From: JBHJOF01 sp050330055 | GTDB taxonomy: Bacteria > Pseudomonadota > Alphaproteobacteria > Kiloniellales > JAKSDN01 | Direction: 5' to 3' | Assembly: GCA_050330055.1 (NCBI GenBank) | Contig: JBHJOF010000199.1 | Coordinates: forward strand, 1-5,412 | Length of the DNA: 5,412 nt | Part shown: piece after piece, positions 1 to 5,335 of the stretch | Layout of the letters: the number at the start of each line of letters is the position of its first letter | Position numbering within the stretch: the first letter of the stretch is position 1 | Made by a program: the position numbers and the translations under genes | The notes under the pieces: generated by a model | Seen by the model: the letters and a program-made list of their open reading frames with translations, nothing else | Database searches by the model: none | What the model was told of the DNA's origin: nothing

Positions 1-2
1 TG

Positions 3-368
3 GCGACCACCGCGGCGATCTACGGCCAGGGCATGGGCGACAAGGTGGCGCTGATCACCGACGGGCGCTTTTCCGGTGCCACGCGCGGCTTCTGCGTCGG
101 CCACGTCGGGCCGGAAGCCGCGGTCGGCGGGCCGATCGGCCTGCTAGAGGACGGCGACGTTATCGTCCTCGATGCCGAGGCCGGCACCATGGAGGTCGAG
201 CTCAGCGACGAGGAGCTGGAAAGACGCCGCAAGGCCTGGACGCCGCGCCAGCACGACTTCCAGTCGGGCGCGCTCTGGCGCTACGCGCAGACCGTCGGCC
301 CCGCCTACCTGGGCGCGCTCACCCACCCGGGCGCCAAGGCCGAGACCCACGTTTACGCGGATATCTGA
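3..368 (+). CDS. ilvD: Dihydroxy-acid dehydratase, C-terminal part (5' end outside window)
   Basis: This is the C-terminal 121 residues of dihydroxy-acid dehydratase, the cytoplasmic Fe-S enzyme that dehydrates 2,3-dihydroxy-isovalerate and 2,3-dihydroxy-3-methylvalerate to the 2-keto acids leading to valine, leucine and isoleucine. The visible part holds the family hallmark ITDGRFSGATRG, with the Ser of RFSG that acts as the catalytic base in this family. GHVGPEAAVGGPI, the DGD turn, THPGA and the terminal YADI follow. The frame enters from the left edge and ends in TGA at 366-368. The iron-sulfur cysteines lie outside the window. IlvD and Edd share a superfamily, but the tail (QHDFQSGALWRYAQTVGPAY and HVYADI) matches IlvD better than phosphogluconate or sugar-acid dehydratases. 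The transporter gene starts 15 bases downstream, so the two may be cotranscribed. Confidence 0.95.
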   Translation, partial: ATTAAIYGQGMGDKVALITDGRFSGATRGFCVGHVGPEAAVGGPIGLLEDGDVIVLDAEAGTMEVELSDEELERRRKAWTPRQHDFQSGALWRYAQTVGPAYLGALTHPGAKAETHVYADI

Positions 369-383
369 GCGCACGCGGACCGC

Positions 384-1286
384 ATGACCGAGGCAGCCAG
401 CGCCCGCGGCCACGATTCCCGCTACGGCTTCGGCGTCGCCTGCCTCTTGACGGCCACGCTCTTCACCAGCCTGGCCGGCATCCTGCTGCGCCTGATGGAG
501 CAGGCCGACGCCTGGCAGATCCTGTTCTACCGTTCGCTCAGCTTCGTCGTGGTGCTGCTGGGCTGGCTCGTCTACCGGCACGGCCGCGCCACGCCCCAGG
601 CCTTCCGCGCCGTCGGCCGGCCGGGCCTGGTGGTCGCAGTCGCGCTCGGCGCCGCCTTCGTCACCTTCATCCTGGCGCTGCTGCAGACCACGGTGGCGAA
701 CGTGATCTTCGTTACCAGCAGCACGCCCTTCTTCGCCGCGCTCTTCGCCTGGCTGGCGCTGCGCGAGCCGGTCCGTCCGGTGGTCTGGATCGCCATGGCG
801 GCGGCCTTCTGCGGCATCGCCATCATGTTCGCCGGCGGCGTCGCGCGCGGCACGCTCGCCGGCAACCTGCTGGCCCTGCTGTGCTGCCTCTGCTTCGCAG
901 TCACTCTGGTGGCGATGCGCCGCGGCAAGGCGGTCGACATGCTGCCGGCGGTCTGCCTGGCCGGCGTGCTGGTGATCCTGGTGGCGGCGCCGCTGGTCGA
1001 AAGCTTCCGCATCAGCGCGCACGACCTGCTGCTCTGCATCATCCTTGGCGTGGTGCAGCTCGCCCTGCAGTACATCCTGGTGACCACCGGCTCGCGTCAC
1101 GTGCCGGCCGCCGAGATCGCGCTGATCGGCCGCACCGTGATCGTGCTGGCGCCGCTTTGGGTCTGGATCGGCGTCGGCGAGGTGCCGAGCACCGCCACGC
1201 TGATCGGCGGCGCCATCGTGCTGGTCGCCGTGGTGGGGCAGGCGCTCTGGAGCCTGCGCCCCAACGCCCGCCTGACCAGCCCTTGA
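384..1286 (+). CDS. DMT-superfamily (EamA) inner-membrane transporter
   Basis: This is a 300-residue drug/metabolite-transporter family protein, typically an inner-membrane exporter of amino acids, metabolites or drugs. Its own substrate cannot be read from sequence. By eye there are ten hydrophobic helices (about residues 15-36, 44-64, 80-98, 104-125, 132-150, 158-177, 187-204, 213-234, 245-264, 270-289). They form two five-helix EamA repeats joined near residue 155, the standard size and layout. Helix 4 carries the family-like stretch TSSTPFFAALFAWLALREP, where a small-residue/Pro helix precedes a charged RE at the end of the helix, and the second repeat has the matching PAAEIALIGRTVIVLAPLW. 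The ATG at 384 lies 15 bases after ilvD. Only a weak purine-rich GCGGA precedes it, so translation may be coupled to ilvD. Proximity to ilvD might hint at branched-chain amino acid or keto-acid export, but that is guesswork. Confidence 0.9.
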   Translation: MTEAASARGHDSRYGFGVACLLTATLFTSLAGILLRLMEQADAWQILFYRSLSFVVVLLGWLVYRHGRATPQAFRAVGRPGLVVAVALGAAFVTFILALLQTTVANVIFVTSSTPFFAALFAWLALREPVRPVVWIAMAAAFCGIAIMFAGGVARGTLAGNLLALLCCLCFAVTLVAMRRGKAVDMLPAVCLAGVLVILVAAPLVESFRISAHDLLLCIILGVVQLALQYILVTTGSRHVPAAEIALIGRTVIVLAPLWVWIGVGEVPSTATLIGGAIVLVAVVGQALWSLRPNARLTSP

Positions 1287-1330
1287 TCCGGGGGCCGCTG
1301 GTTGGGGCGATTGGGGGCCCTTGATCTGGG
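1279..1330 (+). repeat. Imperfect direct repeat flanking the transporter stop codon
   Basis: The 14-mer GCCCTTGATCCGGG at 1279-1292 recurs as GCCCTTGATCTGGG at 1317-1330 (13 of 14 identical, 38-base period). The first copy contains the TGA stop of the transporter gene. The second copy can fold on itself (GGCCC, TTGATCT loop, GGGCC, about 1316-1331). No T-run follows either copy, so a rho-independent terminator is not supported. It is most simply a small local duplication in the 109-base spacer before the next gene. Confidence 0.45.
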
Positions 1331-1383
1331 CCGGCGCGCTGTGCAGTGATGGTGGTCGGCAGCGGATACGAGCGGCCTTTGCT

Positions 1384-1387
1384 GGAG
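1384..1387 (+). promoter_or_regulatory. Ribosome binding site deciding the GTG start at 1396
   Basis: GGAG at 1384-1387 (in CTGGAGACC) sits 8 bases before the GTG at 1396, an ideal spacing. It supports GTG 1396 over the in-frame TTG at 1321, which has no comparable motif and would place 25 residues before the signal peptide. Confidence 0.6.
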
Positions 1388-1395
1388 ACCATGAC

Positions 1396-2136
1396 GTGCG
1401 CCGGGTCCTGATCTTCATACTCATCCTGGTGACGGACCAGAGCTGGATGTGGGTGCGGCCGGCGCTGGCGCTCAAGGACCAGCGCGACGCGACGGCCCTG
1501 TTCTCGGCCCTGAACGACCTCATGGGCTTCGCCGCGCCGGGCCGCTCGGTGGTCTGGGAGAACCCGGAGACCGGCAACAGCGGCAAAATCACCGCGCTGC
1601 GGCCGACCACCGTCGAGGGGCGAAGCTGCTGGGACTTCGAGCGGACCTACGAGGATAACGGCATCCAGGCGGTGCAGGGCGCCGCCTGCGAGATCGAGCC
1701 CGGCCTGTGGGAGATCGTGCGCGAGGGCCAGCCGCGGGCGCTGGCGGCGCTGGAGAGCGCGCCGGGGGTGGCTGACGCGGCCCAGGTGCGCGAGGCGCAG
1801 AGCCTGCTGCGCAAGCTGCAGTACGATCCGGGACCGGCCGACGGCATCTACGGTCAGCGCACCAAGCGCGCCGTCGTCGCCTACCAGCGCGACCGCGGTT
1901 TCGAGCAGAGCGGCGCCGTCACCGAAACGGTCCTGGACAGCCTGCGCCAGGACGTGGCGGCGCTCCAGCCGCCCAGCGCACCGGCCGGCGAAGCGACGCC
2001 ACCGCAGCCGTCCGAGGAGGCGCTGCCATGGCAGACGGACCAGCCGTCGCAGCCGGCCGAGGAAGAGCTGCCCTGGCTCAAACCCAAGGCCGAAGGAGGC
2101 GTGGTCACGGTTCCGCCGCCGCCCCCGGCGCAGTAA
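1396..2136 (+). CDS. Exported protein: 17 kDa-antigen-like domain plus peptidoglycan-binding domain
   Basis: This is a 246-residue envelope protein of unknown specific role. Residues 1-25 look like a signal peptide: RR, then a VLIFILILV core, ending before PALA|LKD. There is no lipobox Cys, so it is probably periplasmic and soluble. Residues 45-109 carry the pattern W-x-NPETGNSG ... G-x-x-C ... G-x-A-C ... LW-x-IV, with Cys78 and Cys98. This resembles the C-terminal domain of 17 kDa surface antigens (17kDa_Anti_2-like), and the two Cys probably form a disulfide. Residues 127-184 are a PG_binding_1 domain (REAQSLLRKLQYDPGPADGIYG then TKRAVVAYQRDRG), which anchors proteins to murein. The tail (190-246) is Pro/Glu-rich with a nine-residue repeat (QPSEEALPW and QPAEEELPW) and ends in five prolines. 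No hydrolase or transpeptidase motif is visible, so a structural or scaffolding role is inferred. The GTG start rests on the GGAG eight bases upstream. Confidence 0.85.
   Translation: MRRVLIFILILVTDQSWMWVRPALALKDQRDATALFSALNDLMGFAAPGRSVVWENPETGNSGKITALRPTTVEGRSCWDFERTYEDNGIQAVQGAACEIEPGLWEIVREGQPRALAALESAPGVADAAQVREAQSLLRKLQYDPGPADGIYGQRTKRAVVAYQRDRGFEQSGAVTETVLDSLRQDVAALQPPSAPAGEATPPQPSEEALPWQTDQPSQPAEEELPWLKPKAEGGVVTVPPPPPAQ
2005..2076 (+). repeat. Two-copy coding repeat (QP-x-EE-x-LPW)
   Basis: Within the tail of the envelope protein, codons 204-212 (2005-2031) and 219-227 (2050-2076) encode QPSEEALPW and QPAEEELPW, 7 of 9 residues identical with a 45-base period. The repeat lies in a disordered-looking Pro/Glu linker. 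The Trp-bearing LPW motifs could be short docking peptides, which is inference. Confidence 0.6.
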
Positions 2137-2137
2137 T

Positions 2138-2181
2138 CGGCCTGACAGTCTAGCGCCGTGGCCGCACCGGGCAGGCCGTTT
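2138..2181 (+). terminator. Possible weak terminator in the convergent gap
   Basis: CGGCCTG (2138-2144) can pair over seven bases with CAGGCCG (2172-2178), followed by TTT. The loop is long (27 bases) and the T-run short, so this is a poor intrinsic terminator. It is listed because it lies just after the TAA of the envelope gene in the 93-base gap between convergent genes. Nothing else is seen in that gap. Confidence 0.25.
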
Positions 2182-2229
2182 CCTCGAGGCCGATGCGCAG
2201 CAGGCGTCGCGTGGTCGAGCGAGAGCTTG

Positions 2230-2940
2230 TTAGAGAAGGCTTGGCAGAGGCTCTATCAGGCCTGGGTGGTCGACCGGGCTCTTGCTCGTGCTGTCCCAGG
2301 CCTTGTTGACCGCGCTCGAGACCGGCGTCGCGATCATGTCCTCCGCCGGATAGGGGCGCAGCAGGGGCGTCGGGTCACCCTGGGTCGGGTCGAGCCAGAG
2401 ATCGAAGGTGGCAGCCTGCAGGATCACCGGCATGCGATGCTTGGCGTGGATCGGGCGCAGCAGCGCGTTGGCCTCGGTGGTGAGGATCGTATAGCTCTCG
2501 ACGGTCCGGCCGTCGGCGGGATCGCGCCAGCGCTCCCACAGGCCGGCGAAGGTCATGGGCGCGCCGTCGGCCAGGGTGATGTAGTAGGGCTGCCTCGGGC
2601 TGCTGCCGGAGCCCTGCCACTCGAAGAAGCCGCTCGCCGGCACCAGGCAGCGGCGCTGGCGATAGGCATTTCGGAAGGCGCCGCTGTCGGCCACGCCTTC
2701 CGCCCGGGCGTTGATCAGGCGCGCGCCGATGGAGCGCTCCTTGGCCCAGCCCGGGATCAGGCCCCAGCGGGCAATGGCCAACTCGCGGTCTCCGTGCTGG
2801 GCCAGACGCACGATGGGTGCGTCCTGGGTCGGGGCCAGGTTATAGCGGGCGGGCAGATTGGGCCGAAAGTCGATGTTGGTCAGATTGTAGAGCTCGACCA
2901 GCTCACGCCACGACATGAGCTGTGTGTAGCGTCCGCACAT
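2230..2940 (-). CDS. yedK: SRAP-domain abasic-site processing protein (YedK/HMCES family)
   Basis: This is a 236-residue SOS-response-associated peptidase (SRAP) family protein. Family members recognise abasic sites in single-stranded DNA and form a stable thiazolidine crosslink through the N-terminal cysteine, protecting stalled forks. The ATG at 2940 opens MCGRYTQ, and removal of Met exposes the catalytic Cys2. The other active-site positions are present: Asn77 in INARAE, Glu107 in CLVPASGFFEW, and a His in IHAKHRMP (residues 164-171, most likely His165). RYNLAPTQ (32-39), RWGLIPGWA (58-66) and FAGLWERW (131-138) are also typical. An in-frame ATG at 3000 would add 20 residues and bury Cys2, so I reject it. 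The purine-rich GGGGGCAGG precedes 2940 on the minus strand. The gene stands alone, convergent with the envelope gene. No LexA-type site (paired GAAC or GTTC) was found in its upstream region. Confidence 0.93.
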   Translation of the reverse strand: MCGRYTQLMSWRELVELYNLTNIDFRPNLPARYNLAPTQDAPIVRLAQHGDRELAIARWGLIPGWAKERSIGARLINARAEGVADSGAFRNAYRQRRCLVPASGFFEWQGSGSSPRQPYYITLADGAPMTFAGLWERWRDPADGRTVESYTILTTEANALLRPIHAKHRMPVILQAATFDLWLDPTQGDPTPLLRPYPAEDMIATPVSSAVNKAWDSTSKSPVDHPGLIEPLPSLL

Positions 2941-2981
2941 GTTGGCCTGCCCCCATTCGGATCGCCCCGCTTTGACCGGAT

Positions 2982-3275
2982 GTGAGTAGCAGGCGGCCAA
3001 ACCATTCGTCTACTTACAAGTATGCCGAGCAGGGCAGCCGCAATATTCGCTCGGCCACGGCTGTCATCGTACCGACCGGCGTCGCCGGCCCGAACGTCGC
3101 CCCCTTCGTGGCCGACATCCGCGACTATCTGTTGGGGCGTTCCGTCGGCCCGGTGTGCAGCGGCCGCCCCGAGCAGCCGCACCGGCCGCCTCCACGCAGC
3201 CGCCTCTATCCGGCAATTGATCCGGCGCCCGGGAGCCTCGCCGGGCAGGCATATGCGTTTGTCATAGAATGGTAA
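2982..3275 (+). CDS. Hypothetical short ORF or gene relic (97 residues)
   Basis: I do not recognise this frame. It runs from GTG 2982 to TAA 3273-3275. Across codons 18-68 (3033-3185) a hand count gives G/C at about 71%, 59% and 88% of first, second and third positions, the pattern of real genes in a GC-rich genome. The translation there (VIVPTGVAGPNVAPF, then VADIRDYLLGR) looks protein-like. The flanks are less convincing: codons 1-17 and 69-97 have lower third-position G/C, and the tail is Pro/Arg-rich. The start has only a weak GGA motif four bases upstream, there is no in-frame ATG, and it begins 41 bases from the divergent SRAP start. It could be a small real gene, a decayed gene fragment or chance. 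No function is proposed. Confidence 0.3.
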   Translation: MSSRRPNHSSTYKYAEQGSRNIRSATAVIVPTGVAGPNVAPFVADIRDYLLGRSVGPVCSGRPEQPHRPPPRSRLYPAIDPAPGSLAGQAYAFVIEW

Positions 3276-3276
3276 T
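3259..3276 (+). promoter_or_regulatory. Candidate PhoB (Pho) box upstream of phnDC
   Basis: TTGTCAT (3259-3265), AGAA (3266-3269) and TGGTAAT (3270-3276) fit the 7-4-7 layout of the Pho box CTGTCAT-AWAW-CTGTCAT, with 6/7, 3/4 and 4/7 matches. It sits in a locally AT-rich stretch 208 bases before the phnD start. A poor -10-like TAGGTT lies at 3283-3288. Pho control of phosphonate uptake genes is well established in other bacteria. Here it is inferred from one imperfect site. Confidence 0.35.
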
Positions 3277-3319
3277 GCGAGGTAGGTTATGGGCGAGGTC
3301 GTCAGGCAACTTCGGGTAC

Positions 3320-3344
3320 GCGTCCCGGGCCGAGAGGCCGACGC
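3320..3344 (+). other. Hairpin with GAGA (GNRA) loop in the putative phnD leader
   Basis: GCGTC (3320-3324) pairs with GACGC (3340-3344), and GGCC (3328-3331) pairs with GGCC (3336-3339) around a GAGA loop (3332-3335). The CCG at 3325-3327 is a three-base bulge. No T-run follows, so it is not an intrinsic terminator. If transcription begins near the candidate Pho box, it would lie in the 5' leader of the mRNA. In GC-rich DNA such a stem may be chance. Confidence 0.3.
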
Positions 3345-3377
3345 AAACGACGACAAATCGGGGGGCAGAAACTCAAA

Positions 3378-3383
3378 TTGACC
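3378..3383 (+). promoter_or_regulatory. Possible -35 hexamer (TTGACC) before phnD
   Basis: TTGACC at 3378-3383 differs from the TTGACA consensus at one base and lies about 100 bases before the phnD start in a less GC-rich patch. No good -10 is found at 16-18 bases. The nearest candidate, TAACAG at 3398-3403, has only a 14-base spacer. The promoter call is therefore weak. Confidence 0.2.
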
Positions 3384-3468
3384 ATTCGCGGCTAGTGTAA
3401 CAGTAGTGCCACGAGACGCTGGCATGGTCACGAAGCGCGGACCTGGATACCGTGCGATGGCCCACAGA

Positions 3469-3474
3469 GGGAGG
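3469..3474 (+). promoter_or_regulatory. Ribosome binding site deciding the ATG start at 3485
   Basis: GGGAGG at 3469-3474 (in AGAGGGAGGC) lies 10 bases before ATG 3485. It favours this start over the in-frame ATG at 3452, which would put eleven residues (MRWPTEGGKSD) before an otherwise normal signal peptide. Confidence 0.65.
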
Positions 3475-3484
3475 CAAAAGCGAC

Positions 3485-4471
3485 ATGACCCTAATTCGAC
3501 AGACTTTGACCTTTGGATTCGCGATGCTGCTGCTGGCGGCCTTCGCCGCGACGGGCGGTGCGGCGCTGGCGCAGGATTGCCCGCGCGGCGCCCTGGACGA
3601 GCGCTTCTGCGATGCGGACGGCGACTTGGTGGCGGACGCCCCGACCGATCCCAGCCAGTGGGTTGATCCCGGCACCCTGATCTTCGCCTATACGCCGGTC
3701 GAGGATCCCTCGCTGTACAAGGACGTATGGTCGGAGTTCCTCGCTCATTTGGAGCAGGCGACCGGGAAGTCGGTGCAGTTCTTCCCGGTGCAGTCGAACG
3801 CGGCGCAGATCGAGGCCATGCGCTCGGGACGCCTGCACATCGCCGGCTTCAACACCGGCTCCAATCCGCTGGCGGTCAACTGCGCCGGCTTCGTGCCCTT
3901 CACCATCATGGCAGCCGACGACGGCGCTTTCGGCTACGAGATGGAGATCATCACGCACGTCGACAGCGGGATCGAGAAGATCGAGGATATCAGGGGTAGA
4001 ACGCTCGCCTTCACCGCGCCGACCTCCAACTCCGGCTTCAAGGCGCCCTCGGCCCTGCTCAAGTCGGAGTTCGGCATGGAGCCGGACAAGGACTTCGCCA
4101 CCGCGTTCTCCGGCAAGCACGACAACTCCGTGCTGGGCGTCGCCAACAAGGACTACGACGCCGCGGCGATCGCCAACGAGGTCATGTTCCGCATGTTCGA
4201 GCGGGACGTCGTGGATCGCAACGTGATCCGCACCATCTACAAGTCGCAGACCTTTCCCACGACCGGTTACGGCTACGTCAACAACTTGGCACCGGAACTG
4301 GCGGAGAAGGTGAAGGAAGCCTTCTTCTCCTTCAACTGGGAGGGAACCAAGCTGGCCGAGGAGTTCAACAAGGGGAACATGAACACCTTCATCCCGATCA
4401 CCTACAAGGAGCACTGGGACGTCGTGCGCAAGATCGACGCGGCGAACGACGTCTCCTATGCCTGCAAGTGA
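3485..4471 (+). CDS. phnD: Phosphonate/phosphite/phosphate ABC transporter, periplasmic binding protein
   Basis: This 328-residue PhnD-family binding protein captures a phosphonate, phosphite or related oxyanion in the periplasm and delivers it to the PhnE permease. Residues 1-29 are a signal peptide (hydrophobic core 10-22, cleavage at ALA|QD). A short mature N-terminus (30-62) has Cys32, Cys42 and an Asp-rich DADGDLVAD (43-51) that resembles a thrombospondin type 3 calcium loop. The first lobe starts at LIFAYTPVEDP (65-75), with FFPVQSNAAQIEAMRSGRLHIAGF (99-122) following. TAPTSNSGFKAP (177-188) matches the family's Ser/Thr-rich helix start that grips the phosphonate oxygens. The usual GP-x-SY of many PhnD proteins is replaced by GFNTGSNPLAV (121-131). 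Cys133 and Cys327 could form a second disulfide. Length is close to the family norm. The ATPase gene follows 27 bases later. Substrate is not decidable; phosphite or phosphate remain possible. Confidence 0.92.
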   Translation: MTLIRQTLTFGFAMLLLAAFAATGGAALAQDCPRGALDERFCDADGDLVADAPTDPSQWVDPGTLIFAYTPVEDPSLYKDVWSEFLAHLEQATGKSVQFFPVQSNAAQIEAMRSGRLHIAGFNTGSNPLAVNCAGFVPFTIMAADDGAFGYEMEIITHVDSGIEKIEDIRGRTLAFTAPTSNSGFKAPSALLKSEFGMEPDKDFATAFSGKHDNSVLGVANKDYDAAAIANEVMFRMFERDVVDRNVIRTIYKSQTFPTTGYGYVNNLAPELAEKVKEAFFSFNWEGTKLAEEFNKGNMNTFIPITYKEHWDVVRKIDAANDVSYACK

Positions 4472-4498
4472 TCGGGCAGGAAGGGACGGGCGAGCCTG

Positions 4499-5335
4499 AT
4501 GTTGCGGCTTGAGGGCCTGAGCAAGCAGTACCGGACCGGCGACCGGGCCCTCACCAACATCGATCTGGAGGTGCCGAAGGGCCAGGTCATGGCCCTCATC
4601 GGCCCCTCCGGCGCCGGCAAGAGCACGCTGATCCGCTGCATCAACCGGCTGGTCGAGCCGAGCGGCGGGCGCGTGTTGCTGAACGGCCTGGACATCACCC
4701 GTCAGGGCGCCGGCGGGCTGCGCCGGGCGCGCCGGCAGATGGGCATGATCTTTCAGGAGTACGCCCTGGTCGAGCGCCTGACGGTGATGGAGAACGTGCT
4801 GTCGGGCCAGCTCGGCTACGTCGGCTTCTGGACCAGCTACTTCCGGCGCTTCCCGCAGTCGGCGGTCGACGAGGCCTTCCGCCTGCTCGAGCGGGTCGGG
4901 CTCGACCACATGGTCGACAAGCGGGCCGACGAGCTCTCAGGCGGCCAGCGCCAGCGGGTCGGCATCGCCCGGGCGCTGATCCAGGACCCGGCAATCCTGC
5001 TGGTCGACGAGCCGACCGCCAGTCTCGACCCCAAGACCTCGCGGCAGATCATGCGCCTGATCTGCGAGCTTTGCGAGGAGCGCCAGCTCGCCGCCATCAT
5101 CAACATTCACGACGTGGCTCTGGCCCAGCTCTTCGTCCAGCGGGTGGTCGGCCTGCGCCTGGGGGAGATCGTCTACGACGGTCCGCCCGATGGCCTGACG
5201 GCGGAGGTCTTGACCGAGATCTACGGCGAGGAGGACTGGACCGCGACGATCCGCAAGGTGGACGAGGAGGAGGCCGCAGGCGCCGACACCCATCTGCCCG
5301 AGCCGGACCTCGAGCGCCTCTCCGGCATGCTGTGA
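4499..5335 (+). CDS. phnC: Phosphonate-type ABC transporter ATP-binding protein
   Basis: This is a 278-residue ABC ATPase that powers uptake of the PhnD ligand, acting on the cytoplasmic face of the PhnE permease. All nucleotide-binding elements are intact: Walker A GPSGAGKS (35-42), Q-loop Gln86 in MIFQEYALVERLTV, signature LSGGQ (146-150), Walker B ILLVDE (166-171), D-loop SLDP (175-178) and H-loop His204 in NIHDVALAQ. The PhnC-type features are VLSGQLGYVGFWTSYFRRF (100-118), the insert between Q-loop and signature typical of phosphonate ATPases, and a C-terminal TEIYG (239-243). An acidic tail of about 24 residues (255-278) extends past the usual end. The ATG lies 27 bases after phnD with AGGAAGGG about 13 bases upstream, so the two genes are surely one operon. 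E. coli has phnC before phnD; the order here is phnD then phnC. Confidence 0.93.
   Translation: MLRLEGLSKQYRTGDRALTNIDLEVPKGQVMALIGPSGAGKSTLIRCINRLVEPSGGRVLLNGLDITRQGAGGLRRARRQMGMIFQEYALVERLTVMENVLSGQLGYVGFWTSYFRRFPQSAVDEAFRLLERVGLDHMVDKRADELSGGQRQRVGIARALIQDPAILLVDEPTASLDPKTSRQIMRLICELCEERQLAAIINIHDVALAQLFVQRVVGLRLGEIVYDGPPDGLTAEVLTEIYGEEDWTATIRKVDEEEAAGADTHLPEPDLERLSGML

Larger units (their letters stand above)
2941..3484. other. 544-base stretch without a confident gene
   Basis: This region lies between the divergent SRAP gene and phnD. It holds a short plus-strand frame with coding-like composition (2982-3275), a candidate PhoB box (3259-3276), a hairpin with a GAGA loop (3320-3344), a TTGACC -35-like hexamer (3378-3383) and the phnD ribosome site. 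Base composition drops visibly after about 3250 (CATATG, TCATAGAAT, GGTAATG), as expected of a promoter region. No tRNA-like cloverleaf or insertion-sequence end is apparent. Confidence 0.6.

Noticed and set aside
1321..1395. TTG 1321 as start of the envelope protein
   Set aside because: It would add 25 residues before a normal signal peptide and lacks a good ribosome site, while GTG 1396 has GGAG eight bases upstream.
144..1610. Long minus-strand open frame opposite ilvD and the transporter
   Set aside because: It is the antisense shadow of two clear plus-strand genes in GC-rich DNA. Its translation is a Gln/His/Arg/Ala-rich low-complexity string with no family resemblance.
2941..3060. SOS (LexA) operator upstream of the SRAP gene
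   Set aside because: No paired GAAC or GTTC with seven-base spacing was found, so SOS control is not supported despite the family name.
2880..3431. Minus-strand frame of 183 codons upstream of and overlapping the SRAP gene
   Set aside because: It overlaps the N-terminus of the SRAP gene in another frame, and its codons are register-aligned antisense to the more coding-like 2982-3275 frame. The product is Arg/Ala/Gly-rich and unrecognised.
3452..3484. ATG 3452 as start of phnD
   Set aside because: It places a hydrophilic eleven-residue segment before the signal peptide, and the ribosome binding site GGGAGG at 3469-3474 would then lie inside the gene.
3491..4909. Long minus-strand open frame opposite phnD and phnC
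   Set aside because: It crosses both operon genes and has no recognisable domain. The plus strand carries intact, motif-complete genes.
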